Positions 9,001-17,320 are shown, counted from the stretch's first letter. The stretch: 53,675 bases of DNA from Blastocatellia bacterium (GCA_019695185.1 JAIBAN010000057.1:1-53675), one strand, 5' to 3'. The notes: generated by a model from the letters alone, not told the origin. Made by a program: numbers and translations.

Positions 9001-11751
9001 GCCGACCTGGGGGTGGACACTGTGAAACAGGCGGAAATGTTCGCTGCCGTCCGGGGCCTGTTTGACATTCCACGGGATGAAAACCGGAAGTTGCGTGATT
9101 ACCCGACGCTGCGGCACGTGATTGAGTTTGTCTACCAGCAGAAACCGGAATTGAAAGCCGGGGTTCAGGGTTCAGGGTCCGGGGTTCAGGGTTCAGAAGA
9201 AAAATCGGAAAAAGCCGGTTTGGAAGTTTCAGCAACCATAACCGGTTCAATGGAAGCCGCCAATGCAGTTCCCCGGCGGGTGCCGGTTCCGCAACTCCGA
9301 CCAAATCTGGATTGGTGCAAACCAACCGGAGTCAAACTGGAAGCCGGAACCAGAGTGGTTTTGATGCCTGACAACGGCTTCATTGCCGAGTTGCTGGATG
9401 AACGGTTGAAAGACCTGGAGGTCGAAGTTCTCTGGCTGGAAAACGCCATGCCTGCCGAAGCGGTGCAAACCCAGATTGCGGAATGGCTGGCTGAAGGGCC
9501 AATTCACGGGGTTTACTGGCTGCCAGCCCTTGATAGCGAAGGTCCACTGACGGAAATGGATTTGGAAACCTGGCGCGAACGGGTGCGGGAACGGGTCAAA
9601 CTGCTCTTCACCACAATGAAAGCGCTCTATGAACCGATTTCCAAACCGGGAACCTTCCTGGTGACGGGTGTCCGGCTGGATGGGCAGCATGGGTATTCAC
9701 CGCAAGGGGCGCAATCACCGCTGGGTGGCAGCGTGACGGGGTTCACCAAAGCCTACAAACGCGAACGGGCGGATGTGCTGGTCAAAGCCATTGACTTTGC
9801 TCCGGAACTGGACGGCGCGGAAATTGCCGATTTGTTCATCTCCGAAACCGGTTATGACCCAGGAGTGGTCGAAGTCGGATACTGCAACGACCTCCGCTGG
9901 ACCGTCGGTTTGGAAGAACAACCGGCAGTGGACGGCAATCCGGGAATGGAATTGAACCCAGAGACGGTTTTTGTGGTGACCGGTGCGGCGGGCAGTATTG
10001 TTTCGGCCATCACCGCTGACCTGGCGGCTGCATCAGGCGGCATTTTCTATTTGCTGGACCTGATTCCGGAACCTGACGCCGCCAATCCCGACCTGCAACG
10101 GCTGACGAGTGACAAGGAAAACCTCAAGCGGGATATTTTTGAACGCCTGAAAGCCAAAGGCGAACGGGCCACCCCGGCCCTGGTCGAGAAAGAACTGGCC
10201 GGACTGGAACGGTCGGCGGCGGCGCTGGCAGCTATCCAGGCTGTCCAGAAAGCGGGCGGAACGGTTCATTACTTTAGTGGTGACCTTCGCCAGCCCGAAG
10301 CTGTCAATCCGGTTTTTGACCATATCCGGGCACATTCTGGCCGGGTGGATGTCCTGCTGCACGCTGCCGGATTGGAAATCAGTCACTTCCTGACCGAGAA
10401 GGAAGCCCGCGAGTTTGACCTTGTGTTTGATGTGAAATGCGACGGCTGGTTCAACCTGCTCAAAGCCACCGGAGATTTGCCGCTGGGGGCAACGGTGGTG
10501 TTCAGTTCAATTGCCGGACGCTTTGGCAATGGTGGCCAGACCGATTACAGCTCGGCCAATGATGTGCTCTGCAAGACAACCTCCAGTTTCCGCAATTCCC
10601 GGCCAGCCACCCGTGGCATTGCCATTGACTGGACCGCCTGGGGCGGCATCGGAATGGCCTCCCGTGGCTCAATCCCCAAGATGATGGAACTGGCTGGAAT
10701 TGACATGCTCAAACCCGAAGCCGGCATCCCCATCATTCGACGGGAACTGACTGCCGGTGGAACCCGTGGTGAAATCGTCGTGGCCGAACGGCTGGGACTG
10801 ATGCTCAACGAGTTTGACACCGAGGGCGGCCTGGATGTGCATCTGGTTCCCGTCACGGAAGTCGGGCCGATGGCTGATACGGTCATTTCCGCCGGATTGT
10901 ATTCCGGTTTGATGGTTGAAAAGCGGCTGGACCCAATGGAACAGGCGTTCCTCTATGACCACCAGATTGAGGGAACGCCGGTGCTGCCGGGTGTGATGGG
11001 CATGGAGAGCTTTGCCGAAGCCGCTTCCCTGCTGGTTCCCGAATGGCATGTGACAGCGGTCGAAAACGTGGACTTCCTGGCCCCGTTCAAATTTTATCGG
11101 CAGGAACCACGGACGGTGCGCGTGGTGGTCCAACTCTATCCGGATGGAAAGGGATTGCTGGCCAAGTGCAAACTGATTGGCATTCGGCATCTGCCAAACC
11201 AGGCTCAGGACCAGGAAACCGTCCATTTCACGGGACAGGTCAGATTGGCACCCAAAGGTCTGGAAACTCCGGTGAGTGACCCACCGGCAGTGAGTGAACA
11301 CACGGTTTCGGCGGAAACCATCTATCAGGTCTATTTCCACGGTCCGGCTTATCAGGTGCTGGAAAAAGTCGGGAAAGACAGGGACGGCGTGGCCGGGCGG
11401 CTGGCTGAAAACCTGCCGTTGAACCATCAACCGGAAACCCTCTTTACCAAAACCACACCGCGTTTGGTTGAACTTTGTTTCCAAACCGCCGGCATTTGGG
11501 AAATCGGCAACACCGGGCAGATGGGGCTGCCGTTGCATGTGGACCGCATGGTTCCCTATCGCAACGGTGAAACAGGCGAAAACGGCCTGACCGCGATTGT
11601 CACCCGCAATGAGGAAACCAATGCTTTTGACGCCAGGGTTTGCGACGGCAACGGTCTGGTGGTGGTTGAACTGTGCGGCTATCGGACCATTCAGTTTACG
11701 GCACCCGATGCCGCTCACGTCGAAGCCGTGAAAACGGTTTTAGGTTCTTAA
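3073..11751 (+). CDS. Multidomain PKS/PUFA-synthase-like protein: KS-AT-KS-ACPx4-KR-DH
   Basis: 2892 residues from the ATG at 3073; a TTG at 3022 would overlap the heptamer repeat and is unlikely. Domains: KS1 about 7-480 (Cys217 in DAACAS, His351 in EGHGTS, His391 in NIGHLKG). AT about 595-900 (Ser697 in GHSLGEY). Ala/Pro linker. KS2 about 1015-1560 (Cys1266 in NSACAS, His1413 in SHETY, His1453 in GYTGHPMG). Four ACPs about 1633-2026. KR about 2080-2576 (modified Rossmann motif TGAAGSI, Tyr2492 in TDYSSAN). DH about 2620-2890 (His2630 in DHQIEGTPVLPG, second-half motif ELCFQ where many PKS DHs have Asp). This layout recalls iterative PUFA or glycolipid synthases. All four ACPs read GxDTVKQ, Thr (1670, 1779, 1881, 1983) replacing the usual attachment Ser. 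No enoyl reductase or thioesterase is present. The product is probably a long acyl chain (inference). Confidence 0.93.
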   Translation: MEDTAYRAIAIVGVGAVLPDAPNAPAFWKNITGGRYSIRDVMPDRWNPELYFDPDPKVPDKTYSKIGGWVRDFSWDPLGWHLPVPPKVAAEMDEGQKWAVACTYEALTDYGWPNRKIDTERTAVILGNAMAGEKHYVTAARVFFPEFARELAQAPGFAALPPEVRNVILRQFHANCSEYFPPITEDTMPGELSNCIAGRIANLFNFHGPNFVCDAACASAMAAMSAAVEGLIERDFDMVVTGGVDRNMGIGSFVKFCKIGALSATGTRPYADGADGFVMGEGAALFLLKRLEDAERDGDKIYAVLRGVGGASDGRGKGITAPNPVGQKLAIERAWQNAALSPATATLIEGHGTSTKVGDVVEFQSLTDVFTPHHPALNSIALGSVKSNIGHLKGAAGAAGMLKAIFALKEKMLPPSLNFVRPNPNIDFANSPFFVNTELRPWETPGCGVRRAGVSAFGFGGTNFHMVLEEYIPGRLKAKQPPARSTEAVPAGGASDPTPKAPLRGALVVGAGTSKELAQRLDVIVDKAKKGNAPAVEAPLETDLRAPERIAIDYADAHDLAEKGTKALKALETENPAMWKALRGQGVHRGSGKPGKVAFLYTGQGSQYVNMLQHLREIEPLVAETFVDADKVMTPLLGKPLSSYIFVNGANKEAVEQADHDLRQTAITQPAVLAVDAALTKLMGAYGIKPEMVMGHSLGEYGALVAAGAMPFADALEAVSARGREMTRVSMADNGKMAAVIAPIEEIKETLKTIDGYVVIANLNSHNQVVIGGASEAVVQAEHIFKQAGHTVVPLPVSHAFHTSIVAPASEPLRQTLERLHLQSPDLPIVANATGEFYPTGPGVVPEMLDLLAKQVAAPVQFVKGLETLRQAGATVFVEMGPKKALQGFVEDVYGNDPEVIALASNHPKLGDVVSFNQALCGLYAAGLGTGRKAAAPKPVRVEEPVAVKAQAAVAAPVTPVAQLAQKPAAVAPSPAMPPQPKKNGQHMYNELGRLFAEFLERGMNIYTGGNHQGTAALEPVVITGAGLGLPGVERTFDDGNVGRILRGQQCIDVIPARFRRAMVEKHITRLVKSESGASFETIENAAEVIKLAARAGKMDLEHEFGVAADRIPALDEVTQLAIGAGIDALRDAGIPMVLRYKTTTKGTKLPDRWNLPEELRDDTGVIFASAFPGYDSFAQNLSSFWADHARHEALEKLTALRSRMNGFESITLEVDRQINELKAEIEKHPYLFDRRFLFRVLAMGHSQFAELIGARGPNTQVNSACASTTQATAIAQDWISTGRCRRVIIIAADDVTSDNLLEWFGSGFLASGAAATDDVVEEAATPFDRRRHGMILGMGAAAFVVESAEAARERGIRPICEVLSTMTANSAFHGTRLDVSHICQVMEKLVAKAEAHGYNRFEIAPQMVFVSHETYTPARGGSAAAEIHALREVFGPVASQIVIANTKGYTGHPMGVGIEDVVAIKALETGLVPPVPNFKEVDPDLGQLNLSRGGAYPVQFALRLGAGFGSQISMTLFRWVPNPDGRHRTPEELGFAYRVENPTTQAAWLSRVSGYPQAELEIHLRNLRVKDQGAPETKVQGSGFRVQGPTEIKAVQPVMAPMVASMAAPVLPAPLVTAPTPVPEKPVVAAPQVDPVQVKVMALAAEKTGYPPDMLDLDLDLEADLGIDTVKQAEMFAAVRDLFNIPRDENRKLRDYPTLRKVIEFVHQQRPDLKEGVQGSGSGVQGTEAIAPAVAAVPSVETDAVKEKILALAVEKTGYPADMLDLDLDLEADLGIDTVKQAEMFAAVRGLFDIPRDENRKLRDYPTLRHVIEFVYQQKPELKARVQGTEAMAPTVAAVPSVETDAVKEKILALAVEKTGYPADMLDLDLDLEADLGVDTVKQAEMFAAVRGLFDIPRDENRKLRDYPTLRHVIEFVYQQKPELKARVQGAEAMAPAVAAVPSVETDEVKEKILALAVEKTGYPADMLDLDLDLEADLGVDTVKQAEMFAAVRGLFDIPRDENRKLRDYPTLRHVIEFVYQQKPELKAGVQGSGSGVQGSEEKSEKAGLEVSATITGSMEAANAVPRRVPVPQLRPNLDWCKPTGVKLEAGTRVVLMPDNGFIAELLDERLKDLEVEVLWLENAMPAEAVQTQIAEWLAEGPIHGVYWLPALDSEGPLTEMDLETWRERVRERVKLLFTTMKALYEPISKPGTFLVTGVRLDGQHGYSPQGAQSPLGGSVTGFTKAYKRERADVLVKAIDFAPELDGAEIADLFISETGYDPGVVEVGYCNDLRWTVGLEEQPAVDGNPGMELNPETVFVVTGAAGSIVSAITADLAAASGGIFYLLDLIPEPDAANPDLQRLTSDKENLKRDIFERLKAKGERATPALVEKELAGLERSAAALAAIQAVQKAGGTVHYFSGDLRQPEAVNPVFDHIRAHSGRVDVLLHAAGLEISHFLTEKEAREFDLVFDVKCDGWFNLLKATGDLPLGATVVFSSIAGRFGNGGQTDYSSANDVLCKTTSSFRNSRPATRGIAIDWTAWGGIGMASRGSIPKMMELAGIDMLKPEAGIPIIRRELTAGGTRGEIVVAERLGLMLNEFDTEGGLDVHLVPVTEVGPMADTVISAGLYSGLMVEKRLDPMEQAFLYDHQIEGTPVLPGVMGMESFAEAASLLVPEWHVTAVENVDFLAPFKFYRQEPRTVRVVVQLYPDGKGLLAKCKLIGIRHLPNQAQDQETVHFTGQVRLAPKGLETPVSDPPAVSEHTVSAETIYQVYFHGPAYQVLEKVGKDRDGVAGRLAENLPLNHQPETLFTKTTPRLVELCFQTAGIWEIGNTGQMGLPLHVDRMVPYRNGETGENGLTAIVTRNEETNAFDARVCDGNGLVVVELCGYRTIQFTAPDAAHVEAVKTVLGS
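7809..7836 (+). repeat. In-frame (GGTTCAG)x4 in the linker before ACP1
   Basis: Four perfect copies of a heptamer inside the PKS coding sequence, encoding Val-Gln-Gly-Ser-Gly-type linker. The same heptamer recurs only in the other ACP linkers: 8223-8236 plus 8244-8250, 8550-8556, 8856-8862, 9162-9175 and 9183-9196. Seven bases times three equals seven codons, so the frame is kept by a mix of full and broken units. Confidence 0.9.
8290..9165 (+). repeat. Tandem ACP-encoding repeat, about 303-306 bp units
   Basis: The second, third and fourth ACPs of the PKS are nearly identical at protein level and very similar at DNA level. Units begin around 8290, 8593 and 8899. The first ACP (around 7970) is more divergent. 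This indicates recent in-frame duplication and/or gene conversion within one protein. Confidence 0.9.
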
Positions 11752-11754
11752 CCA

Positions 11755-11864
11755 TTTCACCGCAGAGGCGCAGAGTTTTCGCTGAGGATGCGCAGAGAAA
11801 TACAAACAGTACCTCTCAAATCTCCGCGAAATCTTTGCGAAATCTCTGCGCCTCTGCGGTGAAA
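11755..11864. repeat. Intergenic inverted repeat of the CGCAGAGGCGCAGAG family, copy 1
   Basis: A 21-bp perfect inverted repeat: the left arm at 11755-11775 begins TTTCACCGCAGAGG, the right arm is at 11844-11864. It encloses about 68 bases of degenerate related sequence. It fills the gap between the PKS stop and the carboxylase ribosome-binding site and could fold as a long hairpin in the polycistronic mRNA. A second copy lies at 37081. Confidence 0.92.
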
Positions 11865-11901
11865 AAACAGAAAAAACGACACCCCTGACCGGGAGGAAAT
11901 C

Positions 11902-14900
11902 ATGTCACACTCAATCAAGCGTGTTGCACTGGTCGAACACGGAACGTCGGCGTTACACGCCCTGCGCGCGCTCCGCGAATATAACAACGAACAAGGAACC
12001 CACATTCAAACGGTCGCGCTGGTGACTGAATCCAACCACAACTCTCTTTTTGCACAGGAAGCGGACGAAGCCGTTTTTCTGGGGTCCGACACATGGCTGG
12101 ATGGGGCTGTAATTTCAAGCCGGTATGCTGATGTAAGCGCCCTGGAGGACGCCCTGGCCGCCGCCAGGGTGGATGCCGTTTGGTGCGGTTGGGGCTGGAT
12201 GGCAGGCCGTTCCGAACTGGCTGAAATCTGTGAACGGCTGGGGATGGCTTACCTGGGGAATTCGGCTGAACTGCTCAAGCAAACCTGGGATTCAACCCAG
12301 GTCATGAAGTGGTGTGAAAGCGCCGGAATTGTGGTGAATGGAACGGAAGCAGGAAATCCTGGGCAGACGCGATTGCTGGAAATTCCCACCCTCACCGATA
12401 CGGCAGGAAACACCTGGGTTTTTGGTGTGACTGACACGACCCTCAGTTTCAATGAAGTTTCCACCCTGTATGAATCACCTTCACCGGTTCTTGCACCTGA
12501 AGATGAACAACGCATCTGTGCTGCTGCAAAACGGCTGGTCCAGGCTGCCGGGCTGAACAACCTGGTTGATATTCGGGTGGAATGGGACAATCAACAAAAA
12601 GCATTCCGTCATGTGGAAGTGCATCCCGGTTCCAGCATTGCCCATGCACCCGTCTCGGCTCGCTTCGGCTGTGACCTGCTCAAGCTATCGTTCCTGGTGG
12701 CCTTCGGAGGATTGCTCGAAGGTCCGGAACCGGTTCCTCTGGGAGCTGCCATGGCGGTTGGGCTGCGAGTGATTCCGGAAACCGGTGAAATTCCCGCTCC
12801 GGAACGGCTGGTTGAGTGTTTGCAGATTCCCAGCGGGCACGGATTGGCTTTGGACGCCGGCTACGTTGTGGGCGACGGCATCGGGCATTGTGATGGGATG
12901 ACCAATCTGGTGGGCGTTCTGACAACGACCGGGCGCAACCGGACGGAAAGCCTGTCCCGGCTGCAATGTGCTTTGATGGAAACCACGGTGGCCGTCAAAG
13001 GCTACACGACCAACAAAACCGACCTGTTGAAACTGCTCCATCACCCTGAAGTGGCCGCAGGAAAAATTCCCGGCGACCTCTCTCTCGACCTGTTGGGCAC
13101 GGATACAGTGGCAGCCGTGGCGCTGCTCCAGACCGCCATCGAGTTGCAGCAAGCCGACCTCGCCGTGGAAATCGGACAGTTTGGCACCTCGGCAGCGCGT
13201 GGCCGCCCACAGGTCAAACGGGAGGCCGGGCATACCTATGAGGTCAGCCTGAAAGGTCAAACCTATGTGCTTTCGGTGTTTCAACTGAGCCCGGCCAATT
13301 TCAGAATTCTGGTGGATGGTCAAACAGTGGCCGTTACTGCCATGTGGCTCAACAAGTTTGAACGGAGACTGAGCGTCGGGGGCAAACGCTATCGGACCAT
13401 GGTTGCCGCCTCGGAGCCGCATTTTGTGGTCGAGGTCGAAGGTGCGTTGTATCGCATTTTCCGCGAAGACCTGGGCGCGGTTCGTTCGCCCACGCCGGCG
13501 GTGGTGGTTTCAATTCCAGTCACGGAAGGCCAGATGGTCAAACACGGTGATTTGGTCGCCGTGCTTGAAACCATGAAGCTCGAAATGCAGGTTTATGCAC
13601 CGTATACAGCCAAAGTGCGGAAAGTTTTGGTGCTGCCCAATGTCCAGGTGGATACCGGGGCCCCACTGATTCAGCTTGAATTGACCGACCAGCAAAAGGC
13701 GGCCATTCCGCCCTCTGAACAACATCTCAGCCCGAAAGTGCTTTTCCCCGCCATGGCCGAAACCCCGGAAGCGGAATGCGCAGCTCTGTTTGAGGTGTTA
13801 CGGAGTGTCCTGCTGGGATATGACGTGGATGCGTTCATGTTCAAGGATTTGCTGGGACGCCGGGCCAAACTGTGCAGCCGGCTGGCTCCCAATGACCCGG
13901 AATTGCTTGCACACGAAAACGAACTGCTTTCAATTTTTGTGGATGTCTGCTCTCTGTTTCAACGGCAAAGTTTTTCCGACGACAATGAAATGGGCGAAAT
14001 CCTGTCGCCGCAGGAATTCTTTTTAACCTATTTGCGGACGTTTGATGTTGTCTCGTCAGAACTGCCCGCCTCATTTGTGGACACTTTGCAGGCAAATCTG
14101 GCCCGTTACGAGGTGCGCAACCTGCGCCGGACACCAAAACTCGAAGCCGCACTGCTACGACTCTACAAATCATTTCTCTACCTGCAACGGCATGTTCCCT
14201 TGATTTCAAGTATTCTTGAACGGCGGCTGGCCAGTGTGGAACAACTGCATGGTGAGTTTGGACCTGATTTCAACCACCTGCTGACGCGGATGGTGGCCGA
14301 AACCCGGCTTCAGTTCCCGTCGCTCAGCGAACTGGCCCGCGAAGTTCGGTTCCGTTTCTTTGATGAACAGTTGTTCCGTTCGACGAAGGAAGAATTGTTG
14401 CTGCGAGTGGAACTGACACTGGCTGACCTGGAGTTGCACCCCAATGCCGAATACCGCGAGGAACGGATTCACGAACTGACCAATTGCCCGCTGCCCTTGG
14501 CCGGGAAACTGTCGGAACGGTTCCGGGATGCCTCGCTGGCCATGAAACAAATCATCCTGGAGGTGCTGACGCGGCGTTACTACCGCATACGGGATTTGGA
14601 ACACCTGGACAATGTGCTGGGCAAACGGAACCTGTTTGTGACGGCCCGCTACACCCACCCGCATGACGGGGTGGGAATTTGGGTTGCCTCGACACTGGTT
14701 GATTATGAACACCTGGAAGAAGCCGGACGGGAAATGTGCTCCATCATGGCCGGTTTTCCGGAAAACCATGACATCATGGCGGATTTCTATTTATGGAAAA
14801 CCGAAAAGACACAGACTCCTGACGAAATGGAGGCTGAAATCAGAGGGGTGCTCAATCAGATTCACTTCCCGCGCCCGTTGCGGCGCATCGCGGTTTCCGT

Positions 14901-17286
14901 GGCGCTGCCGGGAACTTCGGGAAATGAAGGCGCACGCCACTTTACCTATCGGCATGGTCCGGAAGGCTACCAGGAAGAGAAAATCTATCGCTCCCTCCAT
15001 CCGATGATGGGGAAACGGCTGCATCTCTGGCGGATGGAAAATTTCAACACCGAACGGCTGCCCTCGGCGGAAGACATTTATGTGTTCCACGCAACGGCAA
15101 AAGAAAATCCCAAAGACGAACGGGTGGTTGCGGTGGCGGAGGTCCGTGACCTGACCATTCTGCGCTATGGAACCGGGAAGCTGATTCAAATACCCTATCT
15201 GGAGCACATGGTGATTGAATCGGCTTCGCATATTCGCAAGTATCTGGCCACCCGCACTCCGGCGGAACGCCCGCAATGGAACCGGCTCTTTTTATATGTC
15301 TGGCCTTTCCTGAATCTTACTGTTGAGGAAATCAACCAACTGGCCCGTGATTACTCGGCGGCCACCGCCGGCCTAGGTCTGGAGTGGATTTCCATTCGCT
15401 GTGAAATGCGCGACCCATTTTCCGGCATCATCAAGGATATGGTGATTGTGATTGAGAATCCCGGAGGATTTGAACCGGTTGTTTCATTCCAGCCTCCGGC
15501 TGACAAACCGCTGGAACCGCTGACCGATTACAAACGGAAAGTGGTCCAAACCCATCGCCGGGGCATGGTCTATCCCTATGAAATCATTGAAATGCTAACC
15601 GGCTCCCTGGAACGGAAAACCCAATTTCCACCAGGGGAATTTACCGAATTCGACCTGGACGAAAACAACCAACTGATTCCGGTTTCCCGGCCCTACGGCC
15701 AAAACAAAGCCAATATCATTGTTGGCCTCATCAGCAACAGCACGCCCAAATACAAAGAAGGCATGAAACGGGTGATTGTGCTGGGCGACCCCAGCAAGAG
15801 CGTAGGGGCGCTGGCCGAAGCCGAATGCCGCCGTATCTGTAAAGCCATTGAAATGGCTGCCGCCCTCAACCTCCCGCTGGAATGGTTTGCCCTTTCCGCC
15901 GGGGCCAAGATTTCCATGGAAAGCGGCACGGAAAACATGGACTGGATTGCCGTGGTGCTCAAAGACCTGATTCATTTCACCCAAACCGGCGGCGAGGTCA
16001 ATATCATCGTCAACGGCATCAATGTCGGGGCGCAGCCTTACTGGAACGCCGAAGCCACCATGCTCATGCACACCAGGGGCATCCTGATTATGACGCCCAA
16101 CGGTGCGATGGTTTTGACCGGCAAGCGGGCGCTTGATTTTTCAGGCAGTGTCTCAGCCGAAGACAATTTCGGCATTGGCGGCTATGAACGGGTCATGGGA
16201 CCCAACGGGCAGGCGCAATACTGGGCAACGGATATTGTGGATGCCTGCCGGATTCTGCTCCACCATTACGATTTGACCTATGTCATGCCCAGGGAACGGT
16301 TCCCGCGCAGGTGCTCAACCACTGACTCCTTCAACCGGAATATCTGTGATTACCCTTACAATGGCTCCAAACAGGACGGGTTTGAAAAAGTGGGCGAAAT
16401 CTTCACCGCCGAGAAAAACGCTGACCGGAAACGGGCTTTTGACATTCGTTCCGTGATGAAAGCGGTGGTGGACCAGGACCATGCTCCGCTCGAACGGTGG
16501 GCCGGGATGCGCGATTCGGAAATTCCGGTCATCTGGGATGCCCATATCGGTGGTTATCCAGTCTGCCTGATTGGGATTGAATCCAAGCCGCTGCCCCGGT
16601 TGGGCTTTGTTTCGGCTGACGGGCCGCAGCACTGGACTGCCGGAACCCTGTTCCCCTTCGGTTCCAAAAAAGTGGCCCGTTCGGTCAATGCGGCCAGCGG
16701 AAACCGTCCGCTGGTGGTGCTGGCAAACTTGTCCGGCTTCGATGGCTCGCCTGAATCCATGCGGAAATGCCAGCTCGAATTCGGGGCTGAAATCGGACGG
16801 GCGGTGGTGAACTTTGACGGGCCGATTATTTTCTGTGTGGTTTCCCGCTATCACGGCGGGGCCTATGTGGTCTTTTCCAGCAAACTCAACGACAACATCG
16901 AAGCCGTGGCCCTCGAAGGGTCCTATGCTTCGGTCATCGGCGGGGCCCCGGCGGCGGCAGTCGTCTTTGCCGGAGACGTGGAAAAACGGACCAAATCGGA
17001 CCCGCGCGTGGTAGCCGCCGAAGCCGCCATTGCCCAGGCTGACAACGCCGACAAACCGAGGCTGCGGGCCGAGTACGGTGATACCTACAATCTGGTGTAT
17101 TCGGAAAAACTGGGGCAGGTGGCCCAGGAGTTTGACACGATTCACAGTGTGCAACGGGCCATGCAGGTGGGGTCGCTCCATCGGATTATTCCTTCGAACA
17201 CTTTACGGCCTTATCTGGTTGATGCGATTGAGCGCGGCATCGCCCGCACGCTGGGAGCTTTGCCGGATATGAATGCAACCATGTAA
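11902..17286 (+). CDS. Eukaryote-type multidomain acyl-CoA carboxylase homologue with degenerate biotin carboxylase
   Basis: 1794 residues; GGGAGGAA stands 3 bases before the ATG. The order matches eukaryotic acetyl-CoA carboxylase: BC-like N-domain (AVWCGWGWMAGRSEL resembles the eukaryotic AVWAGWGHASENPKL), BCCP with biotin-acceptor Lys559 in ETMKLEM, an ACC-central-like region about 620-1200 (YRSLHPMMGKRLHLWRMENF), and a carboxyltransferase about 1224-1760 ending with EGSYASVIGGAPAAAVVF. The BC part is broken: the glycine-rich ATP lid is missing between about residues 150 and 160, and the ELNPRLQVEH active-site strand is replaced by EVHPGSSIAH at 239-248. It therefore probably cannot carboxylate biotin itself. 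It may use a separate BC or act as a transcarboxylase. It likely supplies malonyl or substituted malonyl units to the preceding PKS. Confidence 0.85.
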   Translation: MSHSIKRVALVEHGTSALHALRALREYNNEQGTHIQTVALVTESNHNSLFAQEADEAVFLGSDTWLDGAVISSRYADVSALEDALAAARVDAVWCGWGWMAGRSELAEICERLGMAYLGNSAELLKQTWDSTQVMKWCESAGIVVNGTEAGNPGQTRLLEIPTLTDTAGNTWVFGVTDTTLSFNEVSTLYESPSPVLAPEDEQRICAAAKRLVQAAGLNNLVDIRVEWDNQQKAFRHVEVHPGSSIAHAPVSARFGCDLLKLSFLVAFGGLLEGPEPVPLGAAMAVGLRVIPETGEIPAPERLVECLQIPSGHGLALDAGYVVGDGIGHCDGMTNLVGVLTTTGRNRTESLSRLQCALMETTVAVKGYTTNKTDLLKLLHHPEVAAGKIPGDLSLDLLGTDTVAAVALLQTAIELQQADLAVEIGQFGTSAARGRPQVKREAGHTYEVSLKGQTYVLSVFQLSPANFRILVDGQTVAVTAMWLNKFERRLSVGGKRYRTMVAASEPHFVVEVEGALYRIFREDLGAVRSPTPAVVVSIPVTEGQMVKHGDLVAVLETMKLEMQVYAPYTAKVRKVLVLPNVQVDTGAPLIQLELTDQQKAAIPPSEQHLSPKVLFPAMAETPEAECAALFEVLRSVLLGYDVDAFMFKDLLGRRAKLCSRLAPNDPELLAHENELLSIFVDVCSLFQRQSFSDDNEMGEILSPQEFFLTYLRTFDVVSSELPASFVDTLQANLARYEVRNLRRTPKLEAALLRLYKSFLYLQRHVPLISSILERRLASVEQLHGEFGPDFNHLLTRMVAETRLQFPSLSELAREVRFRFFDEQLFRSTKEELLLRVELTLADLELHPNAEYREERIHELTNCPLPLAGKLSERFRDASLAMKQIILEVLTRRYYRIRDLEHLDNVLGKRNLFVTARYTHPHDGVGIWVASTLVDYEHLEEAGREMCSIMAGFPENHDIMADFYLWKTEKTQTPDEMEAEIRGVLNQIHFPRPLRRIAVSVALPGTSGNEGARHFTYRHGPEGYQEEKIYRSLHPMMGKRLHLWRMENFNTERLPSAEDIYVFHATAKENPKDERVVAVAEVRDLTILRYGTGKLIQIPYLEHMVIESASHIRKYLATRTPAERPQWNRLFLYVWPFLNLTVEEINQLARDYSAATAGLGLEWISIRCEMRDPFSGIIKDMVIVIENPGGFEPVVSFQPPADKPLEPLTDYKRKVVQTHRRGMVYPYEIIEMLTGSLERKTQFPPGEFTEFDLDENNQLIPVSRPYGQNKANIIVGLISNSTPKYKEGMKRVIVLGDPSKSVGALAEAECRRICKAIEMAAALNLPLEWFALSAGAKISMESGTENMDWIAVVLKDLIHFTQTGGEVNIIVNGINVGAQPYWNAEATMLMHTRGILIMTPNGAMVLTGKRALDFSGSVSAEDNFGIGGYERVMGPNGQAQYWATDIVDACRILLHHYDLTYVMPRERFPRRCSTTDSFNRNICDYPYNGSKQDGFEKVGEIFTAEKNADRKRAFDIRSVMKAVVDQDHAPLERWAGMRDSEIPVIWDAHIGGYPVCLIGIESKPLPRLGFVSADGPQHWTAGTLFPFGSKKVARSVNAASGNRPLVVLANLSGFDGSPESMRKCQLEFGAEIGRAVVNFDGPIIFCVVSRYHGGAYVVFSSKLNDNIEAVALEGSYASVIGGAPAAAVVFAGDVEKRTKSDPRVVAAEAAIAQADNADKPRLRAEYGDTYNLVYSEKLGQVAQEFDTIHSVQRAMQVGSLHRIIPSNTLRPYLVDAIERGIARTLGALPDMNATM

Positions 17287-17290
17287 GAGA

Positions 17291-17320
17291 GGACTGAGGA
17301 CTGAGGACTGAGGACTGAGA
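17291..17320 (+). repeat. Heptamer tandem repeat (GGACTGA)x4
   Basis: Four perfect copies of GGACTGA begin 4 bases after the carboxylase stop. The unit is identical to those at 3000 and 20390. Confidence 0.95.

Noticed and set aside
8123..9325. A 400-codon minus-strand frame across the ACP repeats, and similar minus frames at 5542-6648 and 10669-11718.
   Set aside because: These are shadows of the PKS reading frame. They show repeats only because the ACP-coding DNA repeats, and the plus frame carries complete catalytic motifs.
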